Both the position numbers and the translations under genes were made by a program. The notes under the pieces are model-generated. The model saw only the letters and a program-made list of their open reading frames with translations. It was not told the origin of the DNA and ran no database searches. From positions 1 through 21,777 of IMG/VR virus record IMGVR_UViG_3300018080_005748: a stretch of 21,777 nt of DNA; one strand, 5' to 3'. Source of the stretch: a virus. Positions within the stretch are counted from its first letter, which is position 1; each line of letters begins with the position of its first letter. Positions 21,058-21,777 of this stretch are shown piece after piece.

Positions 21058-21064
21058 CGTTGAT

Positions 21065-21388
21065 TTAATCTTTTATCAACACTTCCTCAAGAAGTTTATA
21101 CTTTGGAAGATATTGGTCAACATATCCTTCCTGTAGACTTGTAACACATTGATCTCTGATTTTTCTCATTTCAAATCCAGACTCAGAGATCATGTATTCC
21201 ATTCCTCTTTCGAAGGCTCGAATGGCCAAGGTTTTCAAAAGTTCTAGGTCCGATCCCTTCGGTACATCGATCAAAAAACAATTGATCTCTGAATTGCTTG
21301 AGACCAATTGTAATGAGGTTTTGTTTTTCAGGTATGTAAAGTCTTCGGATCTGTCGATCCATTTTAAATAAATATATTCATTCTTCAT
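21065..21388 (-). CDS. Hypothetical protein, 107 aa
   Basis: The minus-strand ATG follows AAGGAGACATCCATA, and the AAGGAG overlaps the stop codon of the Ser/Arg-repeat gene upstream, so the two are coupled. The protein is a small soluble alpha/beta chain (EYIYLKWIDRSEDFTYLKNK, NCFLIDVPKGSDLELLKTLA, RAFERGMEYMISESGFEMRK) with a charged helical C-terminus. No catalytic motif or family is recognised. It is the last gene of a minus operon whose promoter lies outside the window. Confidence 0.65.
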   Translation of the reverse strand: MKNEYIYLKWIDRSEDFTYLKNKTSLQLVSSNSEINCFLIDVPKGSDLELLKTLAIRAFERGMEYMISESGFEMRKIRDQCVTSLQEGYVDQYLPKYKLLEEVLIKD

Positions 21389-21401
21389 TATGGATGTCTC
21401 C

Positions 21402-21569
21402 TTATATGGTATTCGACCACGACCTTGACCACGACCTTGACACCGACCCCGACCTTGACCACGACCCCGACCTTGACCACAACCACGACCTTGACCCCGA
21501 CCTTGACCCCGACCACGACCTTGACCCCGACCTAAGCCTCGACGATTTTCTGTAAGATGTTATTTTCAT
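21402..21569 (-). CDS. Ser/Arg-repeat micro-protein, 55 aa
   Basis: The minus-strand ATG (21567-21569) has GTAGGAGTG six bases upstream. It encodes MKITSYRKSSRLRSGSRSWS, then Gly/Ser/Arg/Trp dipeptide repeats (GSRSGSRSWLWS...) to a SNTI end. The repeat part is coded by the hexamer array 21415-21532, with every second residue Ser. RS-dipeptide tracts in eukaryotes and viruses bind RNA and are regulated by phosphorylation; nothing similar is known to me in phages, so function is open. Translation is supported by the good ribosome site, a unique N-terminus and the coupling of its stop to the next ribosome site. The gene might instead be an accident of repeat DNA. Confidence 0.5.
   Translation of the reverse strand: MKITSYRKSSRLRSGSRSWSGSRSGSRSWLWSRSGSWSRSGSVSRSWSRSWSNTI
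21415..21532. repeat. GACCNN hexamer array 1
   Basis: About twenty units of GACC followed mostly by AC, TT or CC, arranged without a strict higher period, with GACCTT and GACCCC alternating with GACCAC. The hexamer period preserves frame, so the minus strand stays open. It codes the repeat part of the Ser/Arg-repeat gene. Confidence 0.9.
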
Positions 21570-21583
21570 TTTAACACTCCTAC

Positions 21584-21777
21584 TTAACTCTCCGACCACG
21601 ACCTTGACCTTGACCACGACCTTGACCTTGACCCCGACCTTGACCACGACACCGACCTTGACCACAACCACGACCACAACCACGACCTTGACCCCGACCA
21701 CGACCTTGACCCCGACCTTGACCCCGACCACGACCTTGACCCCGACCTTGACCCCGACCACGACCTTGACCCCGACC
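21584..21777 (-). CDS. Second Ser/Arg-repeat gene, 3' part only (partial)
   Basis: One minus-strand frame is open from the window edge to a TAA at 21586-21584 and encodes SGSRSWSGSRSGSRSWSGSR and onward to SWLWSWLWS and a SES end. This shares the SGSRSW and SWLWS pattern with the 55-aa gene in the same repeat frame, which makes it the likely paralogue. The other minus frames would read Gly/Arg/Gln (stop at 21580-21582) or Val/Lys/Gly repeats. The start lies outside the window, so length is unknown. The 55-aa gene starts 15 bases beyond its stop. Confidence 0.4.
   Translation of the reverse strand, partial: SGSRSWSGSRSGSRSWSGSRSGSRSWSGSRSWLWSWLWSRSVSWSRSGSRSRSWSRSRSWSES
21594..21777. repeat. 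GACCNN hexamer array 2 (continues past the window edge)
   Basis: About thirty units of the same hexamer family as array 1, interrupted by ACAACC and ACACCG variants, running to the last base. The two arrays are separated by a 61-base unique segment that carries the start of the 55-aa gene. Confidence 0.9.

Noticed and set aside
21402-21761. A single 119-aa minus ORF (Val/Lys/Gly repeats then Ser/Arg repeats)
   Set aside because: The first half is a shadow of the other repeat frame. The internal ATG at 21569 has a good ribosome site and a unique N-terminus, so two separate genes are more likely.
21415-21777. CRISPR array
   Set aside because: The units are contiguous hexamers with no unique spacers of constant length.

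Overview
This window reads as part of the genome of a large, AT-rich, contractile-tailed bacteriophage (myovirus) of a Gram-negative host. The direct evidence is a complete tail-sheath gene (16552-18791), a P2 gpI-like baseplate protein, other virion-type proteins, dense packing with strong Shine-Dalgarno sites, and a phage-carried outer-membrane beta-barrel with a signal peptide and a terminal Phe. I could not place the phage in a named genus. No tRNA, integrase, CRISPR array or replication origin was seen.

Layout. Plus strand, about 1-6070: the tail end of one gene, a small protein, a charged scaffold-like protein, a 150-aa unknown, a small holin-like membrane protein, a secreted fibronectin-III-like protein, a small unknown, two tandem paralogues with one membrane segment each, a small frameshifted gene and the beta-barrel. 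Next, short minus-strand cassettes alternate with plus-strand genes: a minus orphan (6138-6413); a plus membrane protease-like gene and its neighbour (6714-7591); a minus pair with a MYG1-family hydrolase (7588-8732); a plus operon of a small basic protein, an HD-domain protein, two structural proteins and a nucleotidyltransferase-fold protein (8884-12434); a minus pair (12477-13138); a minus small-RNA candidate (13228-13440); a plus zinc-ribbon protein (13570-14367); a minus operon with a DUF5680-like protein (14439-15501); then plus-strand tail genes with the sheath and a large homing endonuclease (15653-20997). The right end is a minus operon of Ser/Arg-repeat micro-genes coded by a GACCNN hexamer array.

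Two promoter-like signals explain this layout. Eight plus-strand sites match TATTTAGAACAAAATA and seven of them lead plus-strand (mostly virion) genes. Five minus-strand sites carry TATATATAT followed by AATGATAnCATTC-like sequence and lead the minus cassettes. Where plus and minus units converge, several terminators have an A8 run before the hairpin and a T7-8 run then CGTYG after it. This looks like two expression classes (probably early/middle minus and late plus), which is inference.

The most striking object is the sheath locus. The gene is interrupted after 23 nt of coding sequence by a compact, ORF-less group IA intron of 248 nt, for which P1, P3-P9 and P10 can be paired by eye. A decayed Vsr-like/EDxHD-type endonuclease fragment lies just upstream of the gene and a 686-aa zinc-finger endonuclease of related type lies just downstream. 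This is the arrangement expected of an intron mobilised in trans by a free-standing nuclease. Other items to follow up are the stand-alone minus-strand RNA, the Ser/Arg-repeat genes, the phage MYG1 homologue, and two small genes each broken by one apparent missing base.
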